Origin: Cercis canadensis
Lineage: Eukaryota; Streptophyta; Magnoliopsida; Fabales; Fabaceae
Assembly (NCBI GenBank): GCA_003255065.1
Contig: QAOA01003657.1
Coordinates: 304,038-368,037, forward strand
DNA: 64,000 nucleotides
Reading direction: 5' to 3'
The first letter of the stretch is position 1, and every line of letters begins with the position of its first letter. Made by a program: the position numbers and the translations under genes. Shown in pieces: positions 1 to 10,669 of this stretch. The notes under the pieces were generated by a model that did not search any database, was not told the DNA's origin, and saw nothing but the letters and a program-made list of their open reading frames with translations.

Positions 1-527
1 CACGTTGCTTCTTCTTGGTTCCTTTTGTATTCATTTTTATCCCCAGGAAATTTCCTAGCACTTTCCTTTTCTCTTTCCCCCACCTTCCTCTCACTTTCCT
101 GTTCTCTATCAGGTTCTATTTCTCTTTTCTTTTTACTTCCAAATTTTCCATTTTCTCCAAAATATCTTCATGCCACATGAAAATTTTGGACCAATCAAAT
201 CCCTAAGGAGACTTTCCCTTGCATTCCCATTGGTCTAAGTAGATTTTATGATGCAAAAACAAAATTGAAAATTAGAATTTTTTGTAACTTATTTACTAAC
301 ACGTTATTTTTAAGAAAAATGCTTTAAGTTTAAAAAATACAAAAATACTATAAATAAAAATAGACCAATTGGACCTAATAGAAAAGTTGGGCTACACACA
401 TGAGTTTTTGAAAAGATGAATTTTTTTCATAAAAACTAAGTCCAAGAGCACAAAACTTTTAAATCGATGCATACATTTTGTTTTTGACAAAAACAAAAAC
501 TTACTTGGACAAAAAGCGGTGTCTACA
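1..527 (-). mobile_element. Tat/Ogre-type LTR fragment (outer end)
   Basis: The right edge ends in ggtgtctaca, preceded by a tggacaaaa block. This is the reverse complement of the TGTAGACACC...TTTTGTCC start typical of Tat/Ogre LTRs. The same edge recurs at 2599, at 40822 and, in forward orientation, at 54932. The left part is pyrimidine-rich with a 'cattggtc...gatgcaaaaa' block that is also found in the copy ending at 2599. The fragment is cut by the window start. Its extent is inferred from these shared blocks. Confidence 0.5.
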
Positions 528-1165
528 ACAAGTTGAAGCAAGAGGAATTCGTTTGTGGGCGCATATTTTGCTAATGGGAAGTGTGACAATAATTGTTGTT
601 GTTCGTGGTTTGATGCTCTATTTATTTTTAGTGCATTACTATAGGTTTTGTACATGCATAAAGTTGACATTAGGGGAATTGGTCCTCCAAGTCGTGAAAT
701 TGTGCTTCGAATAAGCATTTGGGGAGATGATGAGTTGGAATCCTTTATTTTCATATATGTGGTGCTGGTGGTTTCAATAGCCAAAAGGTAATAAAATTAG
801 GATTGGAAAACTAAACTTTTTTTTCTTGCTAGTTTTAAGCATTAATTTATAGTTTATCTTTGAATTAGGTGGTTATGCACTTGTGAGGGAAGTATGATTG
901 CAAAGGTAACCATGATTTGGGATTGATGGAGGTCAAATATGTTGCCTTTATTTTAAATCCAAGTGTTTGTGCATGCTACATGTGGTTTTGGAGGCTAAAA
1001 ATTTGATATTTGACATTGTTACAATTGATGTGGAGTCTCATTTATACATTGGGAAGAATGATTGAAGGATTAAAAGGAGAGCTGTCAACAACATGTGAAT
1101 TTTTGTTAGGTTCAAAAAAGGTTGAATATTTTATAAGCTTCAATTTATAAATAAATGAACCCACA
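528..1165. other. Unassigned intergenic sequence
   Basis: A+T-rich sequence with short open frames on both strands. None shows a domain or motif I recognise. It could be decayed element sequence between two LTR fragments or a fragment of an old gene. No function is claimed. Confidence 0.3.
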
Positions 1166-2599
1166 TACACTACAACAATCAAGCACACCCAAATAGAAAT
1201 TATATACATATACAAAATGCTACCTCTAACAGAGAAACCTACTCACAATTTGACCATGACANAAAAAAAAAAAAAAAAAAAACCGATTTCATATATCCTT
1301 TCAAATTCCAAAAATAAGGCCAAAAGATAAACAAAAACCTAGCAAATAGCATACATACCTAATCATCTACCATGAGAATTAACCAAATCAATATAGTCTT
1401 ATCTAACAGGACATAACAAAACCAGAACCCATTAGACATACAAAACTTTGCTCAAATCCCCAAACTGAACCGACTCAAATTCCCACAACACTACCAGGTA
1501 AAGAATCACAAGCCAAGAACATTGAAATTTCTAAAGAGAATAACTAGCACTAACCAAGCATATTTCACAAGCATTCAATCCATAGAATAACCAGCACATG
1601 CTTGTAACAAGGAAACCATAATCCTTCACCAACGATTCCTCCAAAATAAAATAAATCTAAAGCATTCCAATACTCCAAATACCAAAATCGAAGGAGGAAA
1701 ACAACAAAGTTCAGTGATACATAAACTAACTTGATTGGGAATGGATGGAGAATCGACCTTGATGATGGATTTCTGAAGTAAATTGCTCTTCTTCTCCTTC
1801 TCCACTCTCCTTTTTCTGCTCTAGCTTAATGAGTCCCTCTCTCGGTTTTCTCTCCTCTGTTTCTTTTTCTTTGCTCTTGGTTCTATTTCTCTATTCTTGC
1901 TCTTACACGATGCTTCTTCTTGCCCTCTCTATACTATCGGTTCTATTCTATGAACCTTCCTCTCACTTTCTTCTTCTCTCTCACTCACCTTCCTCTCACT
2001 TTCCTATTCTCTCTCATTGTATCTAGTCGCTTCCTTTTTCCCTAATCAGTTCTTTCTTTTCTTGCTTAATCTCCCCAAAATATCACTCTTGGCTTGATCG
2101 ACTCCCATTTTCTACGTTACCTTTCTTTTTTTTATTCACTTATTTACTTAATAGTGATAAGGTATATCAACTTGGACCAATAGGGAATGAGAGAAATCTA
2201 CTCATTGTTCCCTCATTGGTCCTCATTGATCTCGTGATGCAAAAAATGCTTCTTAACAATTTTCCCCTTTCTTTTTTATTCATTTGTAAAAATTTAAAAC
2301 ACTAAAAGGACAGGCCAAGTTGGCCAAATGGGAAATTTGGGTTGGATTAAAAAAATTGGACTAGGCTAAGGAAATAAGACTAGGATATATTTTATTATAA
2401 AAGCCCAAATAAAATATAAAAAGAATTAAACCAAAAATTAAGAATTTACATATTCTCAAAAATCATTTTTTATTCATAATTTTGGCAAATTCGAAAGATA
2501 CAACTCCTCAAATTTTAAAAAATGAAATATCTTAATTTTCTCTTTTTTTGTTTTATTTTTATGCCACGAAAAGAACTCGGACAAAATAAGGTGTCTACA
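1166..2599 (-). mobile_element. Tat/Ogre-type LTR fragment
   Basis: The right edge is ggtgtctaca at 2590-2599, preceded by cggacaaaata. A long pyrimidine-rich tract (about 1785-2060) and the 'cattggtcc...gatgcaaaaa' block match the layout of the LTR ending at 40822. The left limit is uncertain; 1166 is only where the similar A/C-rich texture begins. A poly(A) run with one N lies at 1261-1282. Confidence 0.45.
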
Positions 2600-2918
2600 G
2601 TTGCCCCTCTTTACATGTTTTCTATTAGAATAACATGTTAAGCACTCGCTTTTTCGCATTTTCGTGTAGGAAACATGTAAAGGCAAAAGACGAGTATTTT
2701 GTCCGGGAAGCAAAATATCAAATGTTGGCGTTCGAATCTGATAATAATCCACAATAAAATTAATAATGAGTTGCTTATAGATAATTTTGTTATTTACATT
2801 GATAAAGAAGTTGCTACTACCTTTAGCACAAATTCCATAATACTTGTCTTTGAATCATTGAAAATGCATCGAGCATAACTTTTTTAAAGCAAGATTGTAT
2901 GTAATTTTCTATAATTCC
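2600..2918. other. Intergenic, unassigned
   Basis: About 320 bp between the Tat-type LTR edge and the G1 5' LTR. It begins with a gttgcccctcttt segment right after the LTR edge, which may be the flank of an older repeat. I see no gene. Confidence 0.3.
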
Positions 2919-3729
2919 TAATGGGAATCTAGACCACAAGACTCCAAGTCCTCCAAGTGATCCCTTGCACATTCGTGGAGGTCCGAACACCCAAGCTTGA
3001 GCCAAAATGATACAAGAGGGTTTGAATGGCCTCATAGAGGAGATTTGAACCTAAGAGTCAAGTATGGAGGCAAGGAACCAAGAAAATAGGGTTATATGCT
3101 TGATTCGGGTCCTAGAAAGTGAAACTGGCAAAGTTGGCAGCAAGGCAGCGCCCCAACCCTCCATTTAGGGCGCCCCAGCACTACCACATTTTCAGCACTG
3201 TGTAATTTTGGCTTATTTCACTCATTTAGACTCCGAATTTAGTGTTTTTTGGCCCATTCTTTTCTAATTAAAACCCTCTATTATTTTTCCTATTTGGTAT
3301 TGAACTTGTATTACAAATTTTGGCTTTGAACATGGGTTATGCCTTTTATCCATTTAGGGTTATTTTACTTGTTTAGCTTTAAAGGGAGCTGACCCCCGTA
3401 CGACATAATTATGAATTGATTATTGAGTAAAGTTCAGAGTTTTCTCCTTCGTGGTTCTTTGAGAGAACTTTTAGATCTTATAAGGAATCTTAGACTCTTG
3501 TGGTGATCGAAACTTATCAAGAACCCTAGGTTCTTGTGGCATTCAATCCTAGAACTTATTGCTCGCCTACTATCTTTCTCGACTTGGCATTCATATCCTT
3601 CCCCACATACCTTCGATTCCTGCTTTGGTAAGCGATGGGTCAAGGTCCTCATTTTTCCGAAATCGATTTAGACGGTTCATCGGGCATTTGGAATCTCCAT
3701 CTTGGGTTACCCCTTAAAGATTTGCATCA
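2919..3729 (+). repeat. G1 5' LTR
   Basis: Pairs with 6121-6907 and is about 811 bp long. It starts TAATGGGAATC (the 3' LTR has TGATGGGAATC, so the TG start has mutated) and ends GCATCA just before the primer binding site. It contains G+C-rich segments such as gcgccccaaccc near 3156 and an 'aacttttagatctta' block shared with the G2 LTRs. Confidence 0.8.
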
Positions 3730-3731
3730 TC

Positions 3732-3743
3732 TGGTATCAAAGC
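3732..3743 (+). other. G1 primer binding site (tRNA-iMet type)
   Basis: TGGTATCAAAGC lies two bases after the 5' LTR. The usual plant initiator-Met site is TGGTATCAGAGC, so there is one mismatch. It fixes the + orientation of G1 and the 3' border of its 5' LTR. Confidence 0.8.
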
Positions 3744-4757
3744 TCGTGATTCTAATCGAGATTCAGTTTTATTTTATTTTCGATTTTTGATTTCTGAAAA
3801 TTTTCATTTTATTTGTTTCTTTGATGTTCTTGTTTGTTCTTCTTCATTGTTCATCTTGATTTCTACTTTAAACTTGCTTAGAAAAATTTTTAGGCATCTT
3901 TTCTTAAATTTTCATCCATGTCCCTGGTAACTACCACTAAGGCTTAGTTTGACATTTTTCCATTTCATTTCTTTTGGATTACCTTGTTGATTCCTCTTAC
4001 TTTGTGCAATTCTGAGCTGCTGTCTATCTAGTTAATGTTTTGAGCTTGAATGAAGCATGAATGAATCAATAGTATAAAAAAACAATTTGGGAAAGATTGA
4101 AGAACATTCAAAGTGTTCATGAGTAATTTTCCAGAAATTCGTGCAAAAAAAAAAAAAAAACCAAGTCTTGATTGAGTTTTCATCCATTATTGCTCTAATT
4201 GTATTGAAAATGGTTAGAAAAAAACCAAGTCTTGAAAGTAGGTAGCACCCCAACGCCTTGGAACCAGCGCCCCAACGCTGCATCCAAAGCTCCCCAGCAC
4301 TGTCCCATTCTTTCCCATTTTTTTCAACTTGTGCTTTTGTTTGCTGAACTTCCAAATCCCTTTGCGAACCAAATTGCTTTCTTGTTTGCAATCTTATTCG
4401 GTGTTGTTTGCCATTAATCTTGTTCCTAATTTCTAAATTTTGATTCCTTGATTCTTCATTTTTGCTTCTTCTGCTAAGCCATTTCTTGAAACTCCTTTAT
4501 GCTAGTGTCATGCTTGTTCTTTCTTTGTGTGAGTGCTTTGTACTGGATGTTTGTCACATTGACCTAAGCTCTTGATTTGTTCATTAGTTCCATAAAAAAC
4601 TAATGAAGGAAAGTAAGAGTGAAAAAAGGCAAGAGTGTGTAAGTGCATTAGAGGGTAAAAGCCAACTAGTGTGCCTAGACACGAGTGCGAGTGACATCTT
4701 GAGTGCAAACACGTGAGGAGTTGGTGAGGTTTCTTGCTAACACTTTTGTAGGTGAAG

Positions 4758-5990
4758 ACACTATAGATAAAGAAAGTGAAGCGGGATATCAGTCCCTTAC
4801 ACTCCGGGTCATTCATCAACAATTTAAGAGATTCAACATGAAGTTTGATGAGATGAATGAGAGGATAGGCTGGTGTGAAAATGTAGGACAAAGGAGACAG
4901 GCCCTATAGTTCCTGAAGTAAGGAGGAGGAATAGAATGGAAGTTGAGGAGAGTGAAGAAGGCAGTGGATCTAGTGGTTCCCAAGGCTAAAGGAATTATGA
5001 TAGGACCTTAGAGAGGGAAGAAGAGCAAGACCTGCACATGTCAATCATGACTTGAATGACCAAAGCAATTCTGACATCCATTATGGGCTTGATAGGCATG
5101 ATCAGAGGGAAAGGAGGGAAAAACATGTCCATGTGGATCGAGATTTAAGTGGTATCAAAATGAAGATTCTAGCCTTTCAAGGAAGGAACGATCCGAAAAC
5201 CTACTTGGATTGGGAGAAAAAGGTGGAGCATGTATTTGATTGCCATCATTATTCAGAAGAGAAGAAAGTGAAGCTTGCAGTGGTTGAGTTCACGGATTAC
5301 GCCATCATTTGGTAGGACCAGCTTGTGCTAAATAGGAGGAGAAACCATTAGAGACCCATAGCTTCATGGGAGGACATGAAGCCTATAATGAGAAGGAGGT
5401 TCATCTCAAGTCATTATTACTGGGACCTCTTTCAAAAGCTACAAGGGCTGACTTAAGGTTCCAAAATTGTAGAAGACTACCACAAGGAGATGAAAGTTGC
5501 TATGATAAGAGCCAACATAGAGGAAGATCGTGAGGCTACTATGACAAGGTTCCTACATGGGCTAAATAAAGATATAGCTAATGTGGTGGAGCTACAACAT
5601 TATGTGGAGTTTGAGGATATGTTGCATATGGCTATGAAAGTAGGGAAGCAATTGAACAAGAAGGGTGCCTCAAGGTTCACTTCTAGTTCTAGCAAATTCA
5701 ACTCGGGGTCTATCTTCTCCAGGGAGATCGACTTGGAACAAGGATGAGGACGTGAATACTAAACCTAGAACTGAGCCCTTCAAGCCACACAAGGATGGAG
5801 GCAACACTTTTTAGGACAAAGCCGAAGCATAACTTTCAAGGAATAGAGACATCAAGTGTTTCAAGTGTTTTGGAAGGGGGCACATTGCTTCCTAATGCCC
5901 AAACAAGAGGGTAATGATTCTCAAGGGAGATGGTGTTGTTGAAATCAAGAGTGAGTCGGATGGTGACTCTATGCCTCTTTTGAAAGAAGC
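4758..5990 (+). pseudogene. G1 gag (broken)
   Basis: Capsid-like Gag remnant. Recognisable pieces include YLDWEKKVEHVFDCHHYSEE (near 5205-5265), a WEDMK...RRRF segment (5370-5400), and MIRANIEEDREATMTRFLHG (5500-5560). The CCHC zinc knuckle CFKCFGRGHIAS lies near 5850-5895 and carries a TAA stop where CAA is expected before the last Cys. Further stops (for example TAG where Trp is expected near 5313) show it is non-functional. The G2 gag (34881-35588) is a related copy. Confidence 0.75.
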
Positions 5991-6120
5991 TAGTGATGGA
6001 GTAGAACAGTCTGTTGAGGGTCTTTGAACTGGGAGAAGGAGTTCAAAATCACACCAAAATTTTCCCAAGGATTGATGGTAGAGAAGACTCAAGGTCGAAT
6101 CTTTTTAAAGAAAGGGAGAA

Positions 6121-6907
6121 TGATGGGAATCTAGAGAACAAGACTCCAAGTGATCCCTTGCACATTCGTGGAGGTCCGATCACCCGAGCTCGAGCCAAAA
6201 GGATCCAAGAGGGTTTGAATGGCCTTATAGGATTTGGACCCAAGAGTCAAGTATGGAAGCAAGGAACCAAGAAAATAGGGTTATATGCTTGATTCGGGTC
6301 CTAGAAAGTGAAACCGGCAAAGTTGGCAGCAAGGCAACGCCCCAGCCCTCCATTCAGGGTGCCCCAGTGCCTCCAGGGCAAAGGCCAGGCACCCCCCAAC
6401 GCTACCGCCTTTTCAACACTACATAATTTTGGCTTATTTCACTCATTTGGGCTTCGAATTTAGTGATTTTTGGCCCATACTTGTATTAGGAATTTGGGCT
6501 TTGGACATGGGTTAGGCCTTTTATCCATTTAGGGTTATTTTGCTTGTTTAGCTTTAAAGAGAGCTGACCCCCTTGTGGCAGAATTATGAATTGATTATTG
6601 AGTAAAGTTGAGAGAGTTTTCTCCTTCATGGTTCTTTGAAAGAACTTTTAGATCTTATCAGGAACCTTAGGTTCTTGTGGTAATCGGAACTTATCAAGAA
6701 CTCTAGGTTCTTGTGACATTCAATCCTAGAACTTATTGCTCACCTTCTATCTTTCTCGAGCGTGGCATTCATATCCTTCCCTAGATACCTTCGGTTCCAG
6801 CTTTGGTAAGTGACGGGTCGAGGTTCTCATTTTTCTGAACTCAATTTAGATGGTTCATTGGGATTTTGGAATCTCCATCTTGGGTTACCCCTTAGGGATT
6901 CACATCA
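6121..6907 (+). repeat. G1 3' LTR
   Basis: 787 bp, from TGATGGGAATC to CACATCA, matching 2919-3729 apart from small indels and substitutions. Near the start it encodes the peptide motif GPITRARAKRIQEG, which is also found near the start of the G2 LTRs. In this family the end of pol evidently reads into the LTR. Confidence 0.8.
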
Positions 6908-7474
6908 AGTCCTTTATGTTTGAACATTATGCATTATATTTGACTATTTTTAATTGTTCCATATAATCAATATACCTTTGTAGATATGCTTGTATTTTTT
7001 TTCCCTCTTTTCAGCCCCCTAGTTAAAGTTGTCTAGCACTGCCCATAATTAAGGGTAAGACAAAGGATATGGCAAATATTAGATGCGAATTAATTAAATG
7101 TTGTAATTAAAGTTTTACTAGAGCCTGTTTGGAATATACTGACCAAATTAAGTGAATTCAATTCAGAGAATTGCGCTCATCAATGCTAAGAGAGGAATTA
7201 TTATTAGTGAATGAGCAAAATATTCCTCTCATTTTGTGTAAATTGAAACAAATATTTCATCCGATTTTTTTTTGACTCATGGAGTACTTTCATCTCCATT
7301 TTCCATATAAAGCAACTTGGTGGTCCCGTTCAATATAGATGGATGTAAACTTTTGAAAGGTTGTCTTGTATATCATTTTAATTCATATTTTTTTTTATTA
7401 ACCAAGTGTTGTGTTTGACATATTATTACTATTTCCGCTTTATATTTTTCCAATTAGATTCTTACATTCCTTAA
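6908..7474. other. Intergenic, nothing recognised
   Basis: A+T-rich sequence with no ORF of note and no repeat border that I could pair. Confidence 0.3.
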
Positions 7475-7483
7475 AAGATAATT

Positions 7484-8294
7484 GGCTTAATTGCAATTTT
7501 AGTCCCCTATTTTTAATAAAGTGAACGATTTGGTCCTCATTTTTTAAAAATGAACAATTTAATCTGTCTATTTTGAAAAAATTACAATTTTGGTCCCTTC
7601 GTCTCTCAAACATTAAAAAATAAACAGAAATGTTGATGTGGTAATGAAAAATTATTATTTTTAATTTGATTCTACCCAAAATACCAAAACTAACCATAGA
7701 AAAAAAAACTCTTATTTTCCCAATTCATAGGTCCAGATCAAGGCTTAAAGGTCTCCAAAATCAAAATTTCACTGTTCAAAGTCAAGATCTACATCTTTGG
7801 AACCTCTTCACAAAATTTCAGCTCGATCCAACAATAAATGATTCTGAATTGCCAGTTTAATGAAAACTGCTAGAAAAATACAAAAACATAGGCTTTGATT
7901 CTATATTCTTGCAGTTTTCATCAAATCGGTGATCTGGAGTCATTCATCATTGGATCGAGCTGAAATTTTGTGAGGAAGTTCCAAAGACGTAGATCTTGAC
8001 TTTGAATGGCGAGATGTTGATTTAAAGACCTTTAAGCCTTGATCTGGATGAGTGAATTGGGAAAATGAGAGTTTTTTCTTCTAAGGTTAGTTTTGATATT
8101 TTGGGCTGAATCAGATTAAAATAATAATTTCTTATTGCCACATCGGTACTTCCATTTATTTTATAACATTTGGGAGACTGAGTGACCAAAATTGCAACTT
8201 TTGTCCAAATAGAAGGTTATATCGTTCATTTTTAAATAAGGGGGACCAAATCATTCACTTTGTTAAAATAGGGGACCAAAATTACAATTAAGCC
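7484..8294. mobile_element. Foldback Mutator-type MITE (non-autonomous)
   Basis: An 811-bp element whose two halves are long inverted repeats. It begins GGCTTAATTGCAATTTTAGT and ends with the inverse (...acaattaagcc). Internal blocks such as 'ccagatcaaggcttaaaggtc' on the left and 'gacctttaagccttgatctgg' on the right also mirror each other. It is flanked by a perfect 9-bp duplication AAGATAATT (7475-7483 and 8295-8303). A 9-bp duplication with long terminal inverted repeats is the hallmark of the Mutator superfamily. No transposase is encoded. Confidence 0.85.
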
Positions 8295-8303
8295 AAGATA
8301 ATT

Positions 8304-9082
8304 TCAAAAATTTAGGGAAATACTAATTTCTTTTAGCACTTTCTTGTGATTCTTTATTCTAATAGATTCTTCTATCTCAAGGATTACTAGAAGAAAATTG
8401 ATGTGATGAAAGAAATGAAAGAGAATGCTAATAGTAATGCATGATCATTTTATTAATAATGTTAAATAATGTAAGGTCCAAACACTTTAAATGCTCTAAT
8501 AGCCTTGGACTTGAGCTAATAAGAGGAAAACTTGACAAGACAATCCTTATACAAGAAAGAGAAAATTTGAAATGACTCCAAATTTGATGCTTACAATTTT
8601 CTTTCCAGAAAATAACCTCCATCACTAAATGCGGTTATATTAGCTAATAGGGTTGGTTAGATATCCTCGTTAATTTGTAATGTAGAACCTAGTTGACTTT
8701 TGGTTGCTAGTTTTTGATCATGTGCTATACTCCATTGTATTCTAAACTAAGAAATAGAATAATCACATATATAAATAGAATAATCAAATAGGGTTGAAGG
8801 GTATTTTTGTCATGTCCCAGGTGGTGGTAGGCATGCTTGAAAAGCATGTGCCTTTAGAACTCCTTTGTTTTTTCTTTCAAGTATTGAACCTAGAGAATAA
8901 TTATCTAAAGAGTAAAAGGTCATTTTATTCCATAAAAGATGATGGGAAAATCACTTGGTTTCTTGAATGCTTTTTTGTATCACTTGATGAAAATTAAAAA
9001 ATTATCAAAATTATCATATTTTGCAATCACGTAGGTCTCTAAAAAGGACCAGTTTGATTAGCTTCTTAAACTTTCAAGAACC
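8304..9082. other. Intergenic; contains a segment resembling the H element edge
   Basis: No gene seen. About 110 bp from 8472 ('aaggtcc...ctaatagccttggacttgagctaa...acttgacaag') resembles 35577-35680, the left end of element H. It may be a remnant of a related Tat/Ogre-type element. Confidence 0.35.
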
Positions 9083-9189
9083 TAAGAGCACGTTTAGTAC
9101 ATTGAATGGCCATTCCATTACCACTTTGATTCCATTCCTATGTTTGGTAGAAAAAAAGCAACATGGAATGGTCATTCCATTCCAGCCTT

Positions 9190-9449
9190 TATTTTTTTTT
9201 TTTTGATTCGACAGCAAACAAACACAAACACTACACCATGATGGTGCGACCCATAGCAACCCCTTCTACATCCTCAAGTAGCAATCTACCACACTTAGGC
9301 GGAGGGACCAGGATATCCTTAAGCCCCTGACTAAAACCATACACCCAGTTTGCTAACCAGTTAGCCACTCTATTAGCTTCACGAATTCTAGCCTTGATTT
9401 TAGAGAGGTGAGAATGCACATTCCTACCTTTGAGAGGTGTCCATTTCAA
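9190..9449 (-). pseudogene. 5'-truncated LINE 3' end (RNase H-like tail)
   Basis: The minus-strand frame encodes ...KIKARIREANRVANWLANW (around 9340-9400), which resembles the end of the RNase H-like domain in plant L1-type LINE polyproteins (the REAN-VAD-LAN motif). Downstream on the minus strand comes a poly(A), seen as poly(T) at about 9190-9204. A CTTTATTTTTTTT-like sequence occurs on both sides (about 9187 and 9457) and could be the target duplication. The piece is short and inert. Confidence 0.6.
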
Positions 9450-9808
9450 CTAGAATGGACTTTATTTTTTTTGTCCCCAGCATGCCTTCATTAATTTCAT
9501 AGAAAAACTCAAACTACCCTTATTAAATAAAACGTATCTAACACCCAAAAGTAAAATACTATGAGCATGCACAAAACACCTTTCACCCATAACCATTGTT
9601 GGCATTTCCTTCAAGCAACATGAATCAATATTGCATTTACCTTCAATACTTGCTTGAAATAATGTGTAACCCATTCTTGTCTTATAATGAATTAATTTTC
9701 CAAATTCTCTATAAAATTGTAATTCTATTAGTTTTTAGGTAATTTTTATCATTATATAAAACTCATATAACATATATGATATATGGTGATTGATATGCTA
9801 TCCAAAGG

Positions 9809-10034
9809 GGCAATGCTACTCCACTGAGTTTTGGGAGGACTCATATCCTGAAATTAGTGTCGTTGTGAAGATTTTGCAAAATTGAGTCATGTAGAGTGGG
9901 TGAGATTCCAATGGTAGTTTTGACTCACATTGAGTGATTCATTTTTTTGAGATATTCGTAATGATACTAATTTTAGGATGCGAGTCCTACCAAAACTTTC
10001 AGATAAGAGGGTAGTGTAGCTCTACCCTTTTTGA
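9809..10034. mobile_element. Small foldback MITE
   Basis: 'tgctactccactgag...tgggaggactcatatcctgaaattagtgtc' on the left is mirrored on the right by 'gatactaattttaggatgcgagtcctacca...gtagtgtagc'. The inverted arms are about 70 bp each. Its position inside the Harbinger-like MITE suggests later insertion. I could not fix a target duplication, so the superfamily is unassigned. Confidence 0.55.
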
Positions 10035-10444
10035 AAGGGAGATAACTTAGCATGCACCATGATATATATTTAAAAAATTTAATTTTATTATATTTCTAAA
10101 TAAAGGGTATTTGTATCTTTTACTTTTAATTTTGATTCCATTCCATGTACCAAACAATGAAATGGCTTGGGAAGCCATTCCATTCTTAGAGCTACCAAAC
10201 TATGAAATGGAATAACCATTCCATTTCATTCTCATTTTGAATAGAGTGTACCAAAAGTGCACTAAGTCATTTTTTTGGAATCTTTTAAGGATTAAAAAAT
10301 AATCTATTACTCATTCTCTAAAAATAAAATAAAACAAAACAGCAGAGAAAAAAAATCTTTAAAGATAAGTGATTATTGGTCAATGTCTCGTGGCAAAAAA
10401 GAGAAACCGGGAAGGAGCGGCAAATTACTAAAACCACGAAACTC

Positions 10445-10452
10445 TTCCCGCC
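10445..10452 (+). promoter_or_regulatory. E2F-like site upstream of NSE1
   Basis: TTCCCGCC lies about 105 bp upstream of the NSE1 start codon. It fits the E2F consensus core (TTSSCGCS) that is common in promoters of plant replication and repair genes. It is the only G+C-rich patch in the proximal upstream region. Function is inferred. Confidence 0.5.
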
Positions 10453-10554
10453 ACCGCAAGGGTGCTTAACCCTTAAGTCATCTCTTGTGCGTTTGAAGTT
10501 CAATCCCTAATTTTAGGAGTTTGTATTCTGTGATCTCCATCTCCATTGCAGAAT

Positions 10555-10669
10555 ATGACTGAGTTAAACTGGAGACACAAAACAATAATTCAAGCTTTCT
10601 TGTCACGTGGGCCACTCAAAGAGGACGAGTTCCACTCAATGTTCAAAGATCTAACCCAAATAGACCCAG
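10555..10669 (+). CDS. NSE1: NSE1 exon 1
   Basis: Start codon plus 37 further codons and one base (phase 1), ending in a donor ...CCCAG|gtttcc. It encodes the start of the N-terminal winged-helix region. It is separated from exon 2 by 11.2 kb. Confidence 0.85.

Larger units (their letters stand above)
2919..6907 (+). mobile_element. Ty3/gypsy element G1 (gag present, pol missing)
   Basis: A compact LTR retrotransposon: 5' LTR, iMet-type primer binding site, leader, broken gag, then almost at once the 3' LTR. Sequence around 5985-6120 passes from the region after the gag zinc knuckle into a short pol-tail-like stretch, so protease, RT, RNase H and integrase are absent. The flanks attcc (2914-2918) and agtcc (6908-6912) look like a 5-bp target duplication with one mismatch. 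It belongs to the same family as G2 by shared gag motifs and by an LTR peptide motif GPITRARAK. The clade is probably a CRM-like chromovirus lineage, but I cannot settle it. Confidence 0.8.
9086..10262. mobile_element. Harbinger/Tourist-like MITE with later insertions
   Basis: The left terminus GAGCACGTTTAGTACA and the inverted right terminus GTGCACTTTTGGTACA form imperfect inverted repeats. Both are followed inside by mirrored 'ggaatggNNattccatt' blocks. TAA trinucleotides flank both ends (9083-9085, 10263-10265), as in PIF/Harbinger elements. A LINE 3' end (about 9190-9449) and a smaller foldback (about 9809-10034) sit inside, so the original MITE was shorter. A hAT origin is not excluded. 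Confidence 0.6.

Noticed and set aside
15-206. 63-residue + strand ORF near the window start
   Set aside because: Phe/Ser/Leu-rich product of a pyrimidine-rich LTR tract; the same tract recurs in related LTRs at 1829-2026 and 40102-40446.
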